Shown here: piece after piece, positions 1-7,538 of the stretch
Position numbering within the stretch: position 1 is the first letter of the stretch
Layout of the letters: each line of letters opens with the position of its first letter
Assembly: GCA_046351095.1 (NCBI GenBank)
Contig: JAXLZC010000001.1
Coordinates: 1-64,000, forward strand
Length of the DNA: 64,000 nucleotides
Reading direction: 5' to 3'
Source: BQWY01 sp046351095
GTDB lineage: Bacteria > Nitrospirota > Nitrospiria > Nitrospirales > Nitrospiraceae
The notes under the pieces: generated by a model
Database searches by the model: none
Seen by the model: only the letters and a program-made list of their open reading frames with translations
Told to the model about the DNA's origin: nothing
Made by a program: the position numbers and the translations under genes

Positions 1-1121
1 TCCAAGGCATTGCCAATAAGACGGTTGAAAAGATTGCCGAGATGAACCGTGATTTGGCAAGAGAATTAAAGCCAAGAGTCACGAACAAGAATTGGGATAG
101 CCTGTTCTCTGTCAGCCTGACCGGTGACGACGACATTCCAATCAATAAGCGCGGGAGTGGCACTCGCAGACTTGTGCTTTTGAATTTCTTCCGTGCAAAG
201 GCGGAAAAAGATGCAGAAGGCAAAGGTGGCAATGTCATCTATGCCATAGAAGAGCCGGAAACGAGCCAGCATCCTCACAACCAAAAATTGTTGGTAGATG
301 CGATCAAGGATTTGGCCAGTAATGATGGTTGCCAGGTGTTCTTGACGACGCATACTCCTGTCTTGGCTCGTAGTTTTCGGCAGAGTGCCCTTCGCTTTGT
401 GACGCAGAGAGATGGTTGGCCTGATATCCATAGTGGGAAAGATGAACGGACGCTCTCCGAAATTACAACGTCTCTCGGAGTCTTACCTGATCACAGCATA
501 AAGGTATTCGTGGGAGTCGAAGGAAGGCACGACATCACTTTCCTCAAAGAAATATCTCGAATTCTCAGCCAAGCCGGTGAATCAGTTCCAGACCTTGGAA
601 AAGCTGAAGAAGATGGAAGTTTGGTCTTCGTGCCATTGGGTGGAAGTAATCTAGACCTCTGGGTATCAAGGCTCAAAGGCTTCAATAGGCAAGAGTTTTA
701 TCTGATGGATAGAGATACAGAACCACCTGTGCCTGCTAAGTATCAGGAATTTGCGACACAGCTAAGCCAGCGGGAGAACTGTACAGTCTGGACAACTGGG
801 AAGAGAGAAATTGAGAATTACATCCACGTTGATGTGATTAGGGCCGAGTATCCTGAGTATTCTGGTGCCGGTCAGCCATTTGAGGATGTGCCTGAACTTT
901 TGGCCAAAGCTATACACGAATCGAGTGACACAACTCAGACATGGGCTGATCTCCGAACCAATCAAGAAAAGTTTAAGAGAAAGGTTTCTAATGCCAAGCG
1001 GCGACTTTGCAGTCATTATGTCCTTAAAATGACACCTGAATATCTCAGTCAGATTGATGCGGATAATGAAGTGCGATCATGGTTGCAGAAGCTTGGGCAG
1101 GCACTCTGTGTTGCAAAATAG
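1..1121 (+). CDS. OLD-family ATPase/TOPRIM nuclease, C-terminal part (5' end outside window)
   Basis: The reading frame is open from base 3 to the stop, so the gene begins upstream of the window. What remains is the second half of an ABC-type ATPase: a signature-like GSGTRR segment, a Walker B run ending in EEPETSQHP, and an H-switch TTHTP. A TOPRIM-like domain follows, with the acidic positions in GVEGRHD and in YLMDRD, and a downstream REIENYI segment typical of OLD/GajA-like nucleases. In known OLD proteins the ATPase domain controls a metal-dependent DNA nuclease, and several act in phage defence (for example Gabija with a UvrD-like helicase). No helicase partner follows here. Base composition is visibly more A+T-rich than the core genes, which suggests horizontal acquisition. 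The family call is firm; the biological role is inferred. Confidence 0.75.
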   Translation, partial: QGIANKTVEKIAEMNRDLARELKPRVTNKNWDSLFSVSLTGDDDIPINKRGSGTRRLVLLNFFRAKAEKDAEGKGGNVIYAIEEPETSQHPHNQKLLVDAIKDLASNDGCQVFLTTHTPVLARSFRQSALRFVTQRDGWPDIHSGKDERTLSEITTSLGVLPDHSIKVFVGVEGRHDITFLKEISRILSQAGESVPDLGKAEEDGSLVFVPLGGSNLDLWVSRLKGFNRQEFYLMDRDTEPPVPAKYQEFATQLSQRENCTVWTTGKREIENYIHVDVIRAEYPEYSGAGQPFEDVPELLAKAIHESSDTTQTWADLRTNQEKFKRKVSNAKRRLCSHYVLKMTPEYLSQIDADNEVRSWLQKLGQALCVAK

Positions 1122-1335
1122 GTAACGAGAAAGGCAAAAGCATGCCTCCATCTCTCGTCTCCAGCCTAGATTGCGATTCCATTCTCTGGTCAATTTTGTC
1201 TCTCCATATTCTTCCTCATGGCATTCTGTTTGGGGTTTGTCGCTCGTCAACTCTCACTCGGCTCATCGTCTTGGCAGAAGGAGGCAACCTCCTAGCCTTA
1301 CAAAAGGGTGCCGGGTCGTCACCGAGGAGTTCGTT

Positions 1336-1557
1336 ATGAATGATCGTATCGTTGTCGACTCCACAATCTGCAGCGGGAATCCTACAATTCGCGGCACGCG
1401 TATTATGGTGAAGAACATCCTCGGCATGGTGGCTGATGGATACACCGTTGCTCGGATCGTCGATGCGTATCCTGAGCTGACCAACAATGATGTTGCTGCC
1501 GCGCTTGAGTATGCCAGCCGGGTGATTGACGAAGTGAAAGTCATCCCGCGTGCCTGA
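1336..1557 (+). CDS. DUF433 family antitoxin
   Basis: A 73-residue protein with the DUF433 pattern: an N-terminal strand around RIVVDSTICSGNPTIRGTRI, then a helix-turn-helix-like region with DAYPELTNNDVAAALEYA. The start at 1336 is chosen because GAGGAG lies at 1324-1329. An in-frame upstream ATG at 1171 would add residues unlike the family. DUF433 proteins are usually antitoxins of a PIN-like DUF5615 toxin encoded immediately downstream with overlapping ends. Here that partner is only a stub (1550-1672), so the antitoxin appears orphaned. Confidence 0.8.
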   Translation: MNDRIVVDSTICSGNPTIRGTRIMVKNILGMVADGYTVARIVDAYPELTNNDVAAALEYASRVIDEVKVIPRA

Positions 1558-1672
1558 TCGTCTGACCATTCTGCTCGATCAAAACGTTTGGTCTGTCGAC
1601 ATAGGCGCAAAAGAACAACGCCCCGGGAGCGGTGAGGCTCGCCGGGGCGTTTTACGTTCTGCTTTCTACTGA
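1550..1672 (+). pseudogene. Remnant of DUF5615 (PIN-like) toxin gene
   Basis: A GTG at 1550 overlaps the end of the DUF433 gene in the usual antitoxin-toxin arrangement. It opens a frame starting VPDRLTILLDQNV, which matches the first beta-strand of DUF5615/Mut7-C-like toxins. After about 13 codons the similarity ends, and the frame runs through a transcription terminator to a stop at 1670. The rest of the toxin is missing. This is best read as a truncated toxin gene; a chance match of 10-13 residues is possible, but the position and overlap are exactly as expected. Confidence 0.5.
1617..1653. terminator. Bidirectional intrinsic terminator
   Basis: AACGCCCCGG (1617-1626) pairs with CCGGGGCGTT (1642-1651) and is followed by T residues on the + strand. 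On the minus strand the stem is followed by GTTCTTTT. It can therefore end both the antitoxin transcript and the convergent WD40 gene. Confidence 0.8.
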
Positions 1673-1682
1673 GAGTCGTCGC

Positions 1683-2801
1683 TTATTCTTCTTCGGGTCC
1701 GCCGGACCAGAGTTTCACCAAACGATCCCAGCCGGCGGTGGCCATCTTCTTGCCGTCCGGCGAGAAGACGATGCTGCGCACGGGGCCGGTGTGGCCCTTG
1801 AGTGTCTTGAAATGCCGACCGGCTTCGACGTCCCACAACTTAATCGTGTTGTCGTCGCCGGAGCTCGCCAACACGCGGCCGTCCGGTGAAATCGCGAGCG
1901 TGCGGACCCAGGCGGAGTGCCCCTTCAGCGTGCGCACTTCGGTAAGGCTGGGCATTTCCCAGAACTTAATCGTGGCGTCGCGGCTGCCGGTGATCAGATA
2001 CTTGCCGTCGGGCGTCCAGACCATGGCGCCGATCCAGTAGTCCATCGCCTTTTGGAATCCGCCGTCGTCTTCGACGAAGTAGCCGCGGGTGTCGGTGCTG
2101 TCTTCTTCGTTCTCACGCCAGTGGCCGTTCACTTCCAGGCGCTCTTCGCCGTTCGGGAGCACTTCCCACAGCTTGATCTTGCCGATGTCGTTGCCGCTGG
2201 CCAGGTGCAGGCCGTCCGGCGAAAACGCGACACACACGGACCAGTGGTGATCGTACTGGTCTTTGCCGAGGAGCGTCATCAACTCGGTGCCGGTGGTGAC
2301 TTCCCAGATTTTGATGTCCTTATTATAGGCGCCGCGCGCCATCATCAGGCCGTCGGGCGACATCGAGAGGCTGACGACGTTGTGATCGTACCGGGTGAAG
2401 AGCAATTTTTTGGGCTCGCCGGTCTTGGGATTCCACAGGCGGATGGTGCGGTCGTCGCTGCCGGTGGCGAGGGATTCGCCGTCGGGCGTAAAGACGGCGA
2501 CGCGGATATCCTGCGTGTGGCCGCGGAGCGAGCGGAGCAAGCGCCCGGTTTCAATGTCCCAGAGTCGCACGAGCCGGTCGACGCCGGCGCTGGCCAACAT
2601 TTCGCCGTCCGGCGAAAAGGCGACGGTCCACACGCCGTGGGTGTGGCCGCGATACGTGCGCTCTTCGCGCGCGCCGGCTTTCCAATGTTCCAAAAAATTG
2701 ATGGGCTCCGGCGGCGCGGCGGTCGGGTCTGCGGTCGGCGCGGTCGCCAGGCCTGTGTTGGACGCGGAGGCGGTGGATCCGGTGGTGCGCTGGTCGTTCA
2801 T
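1683..2801 (-). CDS. WD40-repeat beta-propeller protein
   Basis: This 372-residue protein has an Ala/Thr/Pro-rich N-terminal tail of about 35 residues followed by WD40 repeats. Each repeat carries a GH dipeptide, an FSPDG-type turn and a terminal LWD, LWE or FWE (for example VRLWDIETG, IRLWNPKTG, IKLWDVEAG). About seven blades can be counted, enough for a closed propeller. There is no signal peptide, so it is probably cytoplasmic. The start has AAGGA just upstream. It is transcribed divergently from the respiratory cluster starting at 3196. WD40 propellers are protein-interaction platforms; a role in assembling the neighbouring redox complex is only a guess from position. Confidence 0.88.
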   Translation of the reverse strand: MNDQRTTGSTASASNTGLATAPTADPTAAPPEPINFLEHWKAGAREERTYRGHTHGVWTVAFSPDGEMLASAGVDRLVRLWDIETGRLLRSLRGHTQDIRVAVFTPDGESLATGSDDRTIRLWNPKTGEPKKLLFTRYDHNVVSLSMSPDGLMMARGAYNKDIKIWEVTTGTELMTLLGKDQYDHHWSVCVAFSPDGLHLASGNDIGKIKLWEVLPNGEERLEVNGHWRENEEDSTDTRGYFVEDDGGFQKAMDYWIGAMVWTPDGKYLITGSRDATIKFWEMPSLTEVRTLKGHSAWVRTLAISPDGRVLASSGDDNTIKLWDVEAGRHFKTLKGHTGPVRSIVFSPDGKKMATAGWDRLVKLWSGGPEEE

Positions 2802-3195
2802 GGTACGTCCTTCGTAACAAACATCCGTGGGCTGCTCGCACGCCGGTCGCGATGTCGCGGCGACGCGGTGGGACAGGAGTGCGTTCGACTCGATCTGTCG
2901 AATCGGTCGCTGTCCGATTGCAATTGGAGAAAATCGCTCGCTATAATCCGCCGTTCGTCCGGCGGCTGTGCATTCCGGCGATCATAGGGAACGCGCGGAA
3001 AACAAGTCAAGGCAAGGCGAGGGCGAATCGCCGCCGACTGGCCCGGCTCCCGACGCACGATTTTAAAGGGCCATGCGGTCGTCCGGCATGCCCGATACCG
3101 ACGACCATTCAGGAACCCACGGAACACAAACCGTAGACATCTCCGACGCAGCCTGCCTCGCATCGATGCACCTGCGACCACACTGAGGCGACACC
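2802..3195. other. Divergent intergenic region
   Basis: This 394-base gap separates the WD40 gene (minus) from the HExxH protein gene (plus). It holds one good + strand promoter candidate at 2918-2947 and otherwise nothing recognisable. Short open frames in it have no ribosome-binding sites or family resemblance. Confidence 0.6.
2918..2947 (+). promoter_or_regulatory. Sigma-70-type promoter for the 3196 gene
   Basis: TTGCAA (2918-2923), an 18-base spacer and a consensus TATAAT (2942-2947). Transcription would start near 2954, leaving an untranslated leader of about 240 bases before the next + strand gene. Confidence 0.5.
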
Positions 3196-4194
3196 ATGGA
3201 TATTCGGTTTCAGCCCGCATTGTTGCAAGAAGTCATCGACTCGTTCGTCGAGAAGACGGAGCGCGAAGGCGACCCGACCTATTATAAGGAGTTCCACGAG
3301 CTCGCCGACCCGATCTACGAGAAATTCACGCTGGACGATCGCGAGGCCGAGTTCAAGAAGCTCTATCAGTATCTGTTCGGTATCTGGGGCTTCGCGGACA
3401 TCATCCGCTCGGCGTTCGACGAATATCCGGACCTCAAACAAAAGGTCGGCATCGTCCTGATTAAGGGCGTATTGAAGGAAGATCAGGAAGGCGTCGACAT
3501 TCTCCGCAAGTGGGGCGCGGTCGAGCAGGACCTCGCCAGGCAGTTCGAGGCGCAGGGCAAGAAGGGCATGGGCATCAAGCTCATTCCGCGCCGGTTTTAC
3601 GATCCCGCGCTCTCGCGCTACTGCCGCCACGAGTTGATGCACATCTCGGACATGCTCGATCCGAACTTCGGCTACGACGCGGATACGAAGGTCGGACAAA
3701 ACCCCGGCGAAGAAACCCTGATTCTCCATCGCTACCGTGTGCTGTGGGCGTTGACGGTCGACAGCCGCTTGGTGCGCGCCGGCAAAGAGCCGATGCTCAG
3801 CAAGGAAGACCGCTTCAAGGAATTCCGCTCGTGGTATCGCAAGATTCCGCAGGCGCAGTTGAAGTCCGGCTTCGAAGGTCTGTGGCAGACGGAAAGTTTC
3901 ACGCACTCCGAGCTCGTCGAAATGGCGTCCGACACGATGCGCGTGCTCGATCGCGCGATCGACGTCGAGGGCGGAGAAATCCCGGAAGTGCAGCAGAAGA
4001 TCATGTTGATGCCGGGCTTTCCGTGCCCGCTCTGCCGCTTCCCGACCTATTCGTGGGTGGAAGAATTGGACCGGAAGGTGGAAGGCTACGTGCTCGACTA
4101 CATCCGCGAAAACCACCCGGGGTGGGACGTCGAATACGGCGCCTGCGACCGCTGCGTCGAAGTGTATAAATTGCGCGCGGACGGCGTGGCCTAA
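3196..4194 (+). CDS. Uncharacterised HExxH protein with C-terminal four-Cys zinc site
   Basis: I do not recognise a named family for this 332-residue protein. It contains HELMH at residues 145-149, which fits a zinc-binding HExxH motif in a helix (RHELMHISDML). Near the C-terminus two CxxC pairs (C277/C280 and C317/C320) should form a structural zinc or rubredoxin-like knuckle. There is no signal peptide or membrane segment. A GAGG lies just before the ATG. It heads the gene order ferredoxin - TorD-like chaperone - NxrC-like subunit, so an assembly or maturation role for a molybdoenzyme is plausible but unproven. Peptidase activity cannot be assumed: the third zinc ligand is not obvious. Confidence 0.8.
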   Translation: MDIRFQPALLQEVIDSFVEKTEREGDPTYYKEFHELADPIYEKFTLDDREAEFKKLYQYLFGIWGFADIIRSAFDEYPDLKQKVGIVLIKGVLKEDQEGVDILRKWGAVEQDLARQFEAQGKKGMGIKLIPRRFYDPALSRYCRHELMHISDMLDPNFGYDADTKVGQNPGEETLILHRYRVLWALTVDSRLVRAGKEPMLSKEDRFKEFRSWYRKIPQAQLKSGFEGLWQTESFTHSELVEMASDTMRVLDRAIDVEGGEIPEVQQKIMLMPGFPCPLCRFPTYSWVEELDRKVEGYVLDYIRENHPGWDVEYGACDRCVEVYKLRADGVA

Positions 4195-4210
4195 GGGCCG
4201 CTCCGCACTC

Positions 4211-4251
4211 GTCCCTTCGGGACACTACGTAGGGGCGGCTGGTGGCCGCCC
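4211..4251. repeat. Intergenic palindromic element (REP-like)
   Basis: Two adjacent hairpins: GTCCC-TTC-GGGAC (4211-4223), and GGGCGGC (4233-4239) paired with GCCGCCC (4245-4251) within GTAGGGGCGGCTGG. The GTAGGGGCG...CGCCC pattern resembles dispersed intergenic palindromes seen in many high-GC bacteria. A second copy was not seen in this window. Confidence 0.5.
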
Positions 4252-4289
4252 GAGAGACTCTCGTTCGCCAACCCAGGGCACTCGGAACC

Positions 4290-4880
4290 ATGGCGGCTGA
4301 GCAAGAATATAGTCGTCGGCGGTTCTTCCGCGACTCGGTCAACTCCATCGCCCGCGCGGCGACGGAATTCCACAAGCACTCGCAAGCCGCTCCCGCCGAA
4401 CAGGCGACCGCCGCTCCCATCATCCGCACCGATTTTCTTCGGCCGCCCGGCGCGGTGGAGGAGGCGGCGTTCCTCGAACGCTGCACCCGCTGCGACGATT
4501 GTGTCGCCGCCTGTCCGCACGGCAGTATCGTGCGCTCGGAGGCCGATGCGTCGCCGGTGATTTTTGCGGACGAGATGCCCTGTTATCTCTGTCACGACTT
4601 GCCCTGTATCGCGGCCTGCGGCACCGACGCACTTGTGATGGTGGAATCGCCGCAGTTGGTGCGGATGGGGCAGGCCGTCGTGTCGGATCGGTTCTGCACC
4701 GCGTCGCACGGGTGTCATGCCTGCGTGTCGAAGTGTCCGGTCGAGGCGCTGCATATGGATTTCGGCGACATGAAATTGCGCGTGGATGCGGCGACCTGTG
4801 TCGGATGCGGTGTCTGCGAGTATGTGTGCGGGTCGGTGAACGATCGCATTGCGATCCGCGTCCATGCGTCCGGTCGGTGA
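4290..4880 (+). CDS. NapF/NapG-like polyferredoxin, four [4Fe-4S] clusters
   Basis: This 196-residue iron-sulfur protein has four Cys groups: CTRCDDCVAACP from residue 65, CYLCHDLPCIAACG from 98, C(x5)CHACVSKCP from 136, and CVGCGVCEYVCG from 170. This is the layout of NapF/NapG/MauM-type ferredoxins. The N-terminus has SRRRFFRD, a twin-arginine-like motif, but no hydrophobic segment follows, as in NapF, so it probably stays cytoplasmic. NapF-type proteins are thought to help insert or reduce iron-sulfur clusters of periplasmic molybdoenzymes. The start at 4290 is preferred over GTG/ATG options upstream because the extra residues are translated from the palindromic element. The neighbouring TorD-like chaperone supports an assembly role. 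Confidence 0.85.
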   Translation: MAAEQEYSRRRFFRDSVNSIARAATEFHKHSQAAPAEQATAAPIIRTDFLRPPGAVEEAAFLERCTRCDDCVAACPHGSIVRSEADASPVIFADEMPCYLCHDLPCIAACGTDALVMVESPQLVRMGQAVVSDRFCTASHGCHACVSKCPVEALHMDFGDMKLRVDAATCVGCGVCEYVCGSVNDRIAIRVHASGR

Positions 4881-5038
4881 GGAGAAAATAGAGACGTGCG
4901 GATCGGTCTGAATGCAAGGTGTGCGGGAGGAAAACGACGCGTTACGCCGCATCTGGCGCGGCGTCGCGCGTTATCGCATCGCGCCGTATCGTGTCCACGC
5001 GCGACGCGCAGGAAAAATCGGACACACGACTATCTTGC

Positions 5039-5067
5039 TTGACACGGTTTTCACCTTTACCTATTAT
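5039..5067 (+). promoter_or_regulatory. Near-consensus sigma-70 promoter before the TorD-like gene
   Basis: A perfect TTGACA (5039-5044), a 17-base spacer and TATTAT (5062-5067). Transcription should start near 5074, about 87 bases before the chaperone start codon. It is one of the two best promoter matches in the window. Confidence 0.75.
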
Positions 5068-5160
5068 ACGCACGCCTTGCCAAAGGTTTGTGCGCTCGAT
5101 GGGTACGAGTTGCAAGAGAATGTCGTCACTCGAGTGTAGAACCCAGGGAGTACCACGAGT

Positions 5161-6120
5161 ATGACCGCGAAACAAAGCCTCGCTCCAACCTCGCCAACGG
5201 TCGTGCCCACCCCGGTCGCCTTGAAAGATTCTCCCGCCGTCGAGCGGGCCCTCAATCGGAGTAAATTGTACCTCCTCGCCTCGTGGGCACTGTTGTTCCC
5301 CGAAGACGATGAGTTCTTGGATTATATGCAGTGCGGGGAGTTCGTTGAGGATGGTCGCGCGGCCATTCAAGGCTTGGAAGCGGCGCTCAATAATATGGGC
5401 GGCGACCGCGCCAAACAGAAGCTCAAGGACATCTCCGGTTATCTGAACGAGATTGAGAAGTGGGTGGCTGCGGAGTGCGCCAACTGGAAGTTGGAAGACC
5501 TGCAGGCAGAACATCGTCGCGTGTTCAGCAACGTCATCACGCTCGATTGTCCGCCGTACGAAACCCTCTTCGGGAACGACCACGTCTTCGCGCAGTCCCA
5601 TACCATGGGTGACATCGCCGGCTTCTACAAGGCCTTCGGTGTCGAGCTGTCCAAAGACATTCACGAGCGGATCGACCACCTGAGCGTCGAACTCGAGTTC
5701 ATGCACTTCTTGGCCTACAAAGAGTCGTACGCCTTGTGCCACGACGGGCCGGAAAAGACGCAGATCGTCGTCGATGCGCAGAAGAAATTCGTCAAGGATC
5801 ATATCGGGCGTTGGGTGCCGCTGTTCTCCAAGATGCTCGCGAAGAAGGCGGACTCGGGTCTGTTCCGCTACATCGCGGATCTGTCGGCCGCCTGGATGGA
5901 CTTCGAAGCGTCCTTCCTGAATGTCGCCCCGCAGCCCTATTCGGAAACCGATTATCGTCCCGCCACGTTCAGCGCACCGGAAGGCCAGTCGTACGAGTGC
6001 GGCGCGCAGGACCAGGGCAACGAACTCAGCATGTTGTTGAACGAGGTTGGTGCCTCGTCATTCCTCGATAAGGATAAGCCAGGAGAAAAGGAGGAGAAGG
6101 GTCCGTTCGGTACGGCCTAG
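5161..6120 (+). CDS. TorD/NarJ-type molybdoenzyme chaperone
   Basis: A 319-residue, mainly alpha-helical protein of the TorD/DmsD/NarJ superfamily, longer than the usual ~200 residues because of extra N- and C-terminal tails. The central region shows the family pattern: LEDLQAEHRRVFSN, then DCPPYETLFG, and GFYKAFGVEL followed by the D-H-L-x(2)-E-L-E-F-M stretch. These chaperones bind the apo-catalytic subunit of molybdopterin oxidoreductases until cofactor insertion and, where relevant, Tat export. AGGGAG precedes the start at an acceptable distance, and a near-consensus promoter lies upstream. The next gene encodes an NxrC-like gamma subunit, so the client is probably the alpha subunit of that complex. 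No alpha subunit is encoded in the window. Confidence 0.88.
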   Translation: MTAKQSLAPTSPTVVPTPVALKDSPAVERALNRSKLYLLASWALLFPEDDEFLDYMQCGEFVEDGRAAIQGLEAALNNMGGDRAKQKLKDISGYLNEIEKWVAAECANWKLEDLQAEHRRVFSNVITLDCPPYETLFGNDHVFAQSHTMGDIAGFYKAFGVELSKDIHERIDHLSVELEFMHFLAYKESYALCHDGPEKTQIVVDAQKKFVKDHIGRWVPLFSKMLAKKADSGLFRYIADLSAAWMDFEASFLNVAPQPYSETDYRPATFSAPEGQSYECGAQDQGNELSMLLNEVGASSFLDKDKPGEKEEKGPFGTA

Positions 6121-6252
6121 GCGAGCCTCCCCCTGTCTGTTTCGGTAGTGGGGTATTCGTCGGCACTTATTCGGTCTTGTTTTTGGGGAGTGTCAGATTT
6201 TTTCAAGTGTGACGGGTTGTTTACTTTTCATCATTGAGAGGAGGGCATATTC

Positions 6253-7206
6253 ATGAGGCTCGTGCAGACACGTAGCAAGCGCTTTGTGTTTGGCATTTTG
6301 GCTTCTGCCCTGGCTGCCGGCGCAATGCTGACGGTTGGGCAGATTCCTCTGGCTGTCAGTCAGCCGGTCACGATTCCAGTGAAAGCCATCAAGGGCCCGG
6401 TCCCGATGGATGGCGCAAATCCTCAGTGGGAGGGTGTGCCTGGTGTCGTGATTCCGTTGAGTGGTCAGACCATCACCACTCCGATGCACCCGAACTTCTC
6501 CGTGAAGGCCGTGTTCGTGAAGGCGGTCACCAACGGAAAGGATATCGGATTCCGCGTCGAATGGAACGACCAGACCAAGAACGACACCACCATTGGTCCG
6601 CAGGACTTCCGCGACCAGACGGCGGTGCAGTTCCCGGTCAACACGGCGGGCGCGCCCCCGTTCCAGTGTATGGGACAGTCGGGCGGCACGGTCAACATCT
6701 GGCGTTGGAACGCCGAGTGGCAAAAGGACCTCGGCAAGGACAGCGCGGGTTTGTGGGACGTGGACGACCAGTATCCGGGCATTTTCTGGGACTTCTACTT
6801 TGAAGAGCCGGCCGGCGGCGTGACCTATCCTGACCGGATCGGTCGGAGCCTTGGCCCCTTCAACCCGGGCATCTGGTCCGGTAACATCATGTCGGATCCG
6901 ACCTTGCGCGTGAGCTCGGTCGAGGACCTGAACGCCAACGGCTTCAGCACCCTCACCACCCAAGCGCACCAGGACGTGATCGGCAACGGCGTGTGGGAGC
7001 CGAGCGGTTCCGTCAAGGGCGGTGCCTTCACCGGTCCGACGTGGCGCGTGGTTCTGAAGCGCTCCTTGGAAACGCAAGATCCTAACGACGTGCAGTTCAA
7101 GGCGGGCGCGACTGTACCTATCGCCTTCGCGGCGTGGGACGGCACGAACGTCGAGCGTAACGGCATGAAGGGCATCTCGACCTGGTACTCCATCAAGATG
7201 CCGTAA
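6253..7206 (+). CDS. NxrC-like gamma subunit (haem b-binding, ethylbenzene dehydrogenase-related), copy 1
   Basis: This 317-residue exported protein has a signal peptide in the first ~37 residues. The mature part matches the gamma subunits of type II DMSO-reductase enzymes (EbdC, SerC, ClrC, NxrC), which bind one haem b by Met and Lys. The expected ligands are present: Met140 in FQCMGQSG and Lys306 in ERNGMKGISTWYS. The conserved VNIWRWNAEWQKD segment follows the Met. Its role would be to pass electrons between the iron-sulfur beta subunit and a periplasmic cytochrome. GGAGG precedes the ATG, and a strong terminator at 7259 ends the unit. Nitrite oxidation is the likeliest process, but selenate, chlorate or hydrocarbon enzymes share this subunit. 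Confidence 0.85.
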   Translation: MRLVQTRSKRFVFGILASALAAGAMLTVGQIPLAVSQPVTIPVKAIKGPVPMDGANPQWEGVPGVVIPLSGQTITTPMHPNFSVKAVFVKAVTNGKDIGFRVEWNDQTKNDTTIGPQDFRDQTAVQFPVNTAGAPPFQCMGQSGGTVNIWRWNAEWQKDLGKDSAGLWDVDDQYPGIFWDFYFEEPAGGVTYPDRIGRSLGPFNPGIWSGNIMSDPTLRVSSVEDLNANGFSTLTTQAHQDVIGNGVWEPSGSVKGGAFTGPTWRVVLKRSLETQDPNDVQFKAGATVPIAFAAWDGTNVERNGMKGISTWYSIKMP

Positions 7207-7258
7207 GAGATCGATCGCATGCCGTGAGGGAGATCCCCTTCACGATGCGGTGACCGAT

Positions 7259-7298
7259 AGAAGGCCCCGTGGGTGATCCCCACGGGGCCTTCTGCTTT
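7259..7298 (+). terminator. Strong intrinsic terminator after the NxrC-like gene
   Basis: A perfect 15-bp stem (AGAAGGCCCCGTGGG 7259-7273 with its complement 7278-7292) closed by a TGAT loop and followed by GCTTTT. Confidence 0.95.
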
Positions 7299-7449
7299 TC
7301 GGCGACAGGTCGGAGATCGTGGGAGTCCGCCGGAACACGGACCGTCGCCTTCGTGATGGAGGAAGACCACGGCGCCGTCGTCCTATGGAGTCAGGCCATC
7401 GAATGGTGCAAGCGCGCGTCGTTGGCCACTCCTTGGCGCCGTGTGAGGG

Positions 7450-7479
7450 TTGCTTTTGCGCGAAACCAGGGTGTATACA
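7450..7479 (+). promoter_or_regulatory. Possible promoter for the B12-radical SAM gene
   Basis: TTGCTT (7450-7455), an 18-base spacer and TATACA (7474-7479), about 60 bases before the start codon. The match is moderate. Confidence 0.4.
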
Positions 7480-7538
7480 ATTTTCTTTTTGCCTGAGAAC
7501 CACGCGACTGTTCTGCCCCCGCGAGGAGGCCGCTCGAT

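Noticed and set aside
4912..5139. A 75-codon frame upstream of the TorD-like gene
   Set aside because: It spans the near-consensus promoter at 5039-5067, lacks a ribosome-binding site and resembles nothing.
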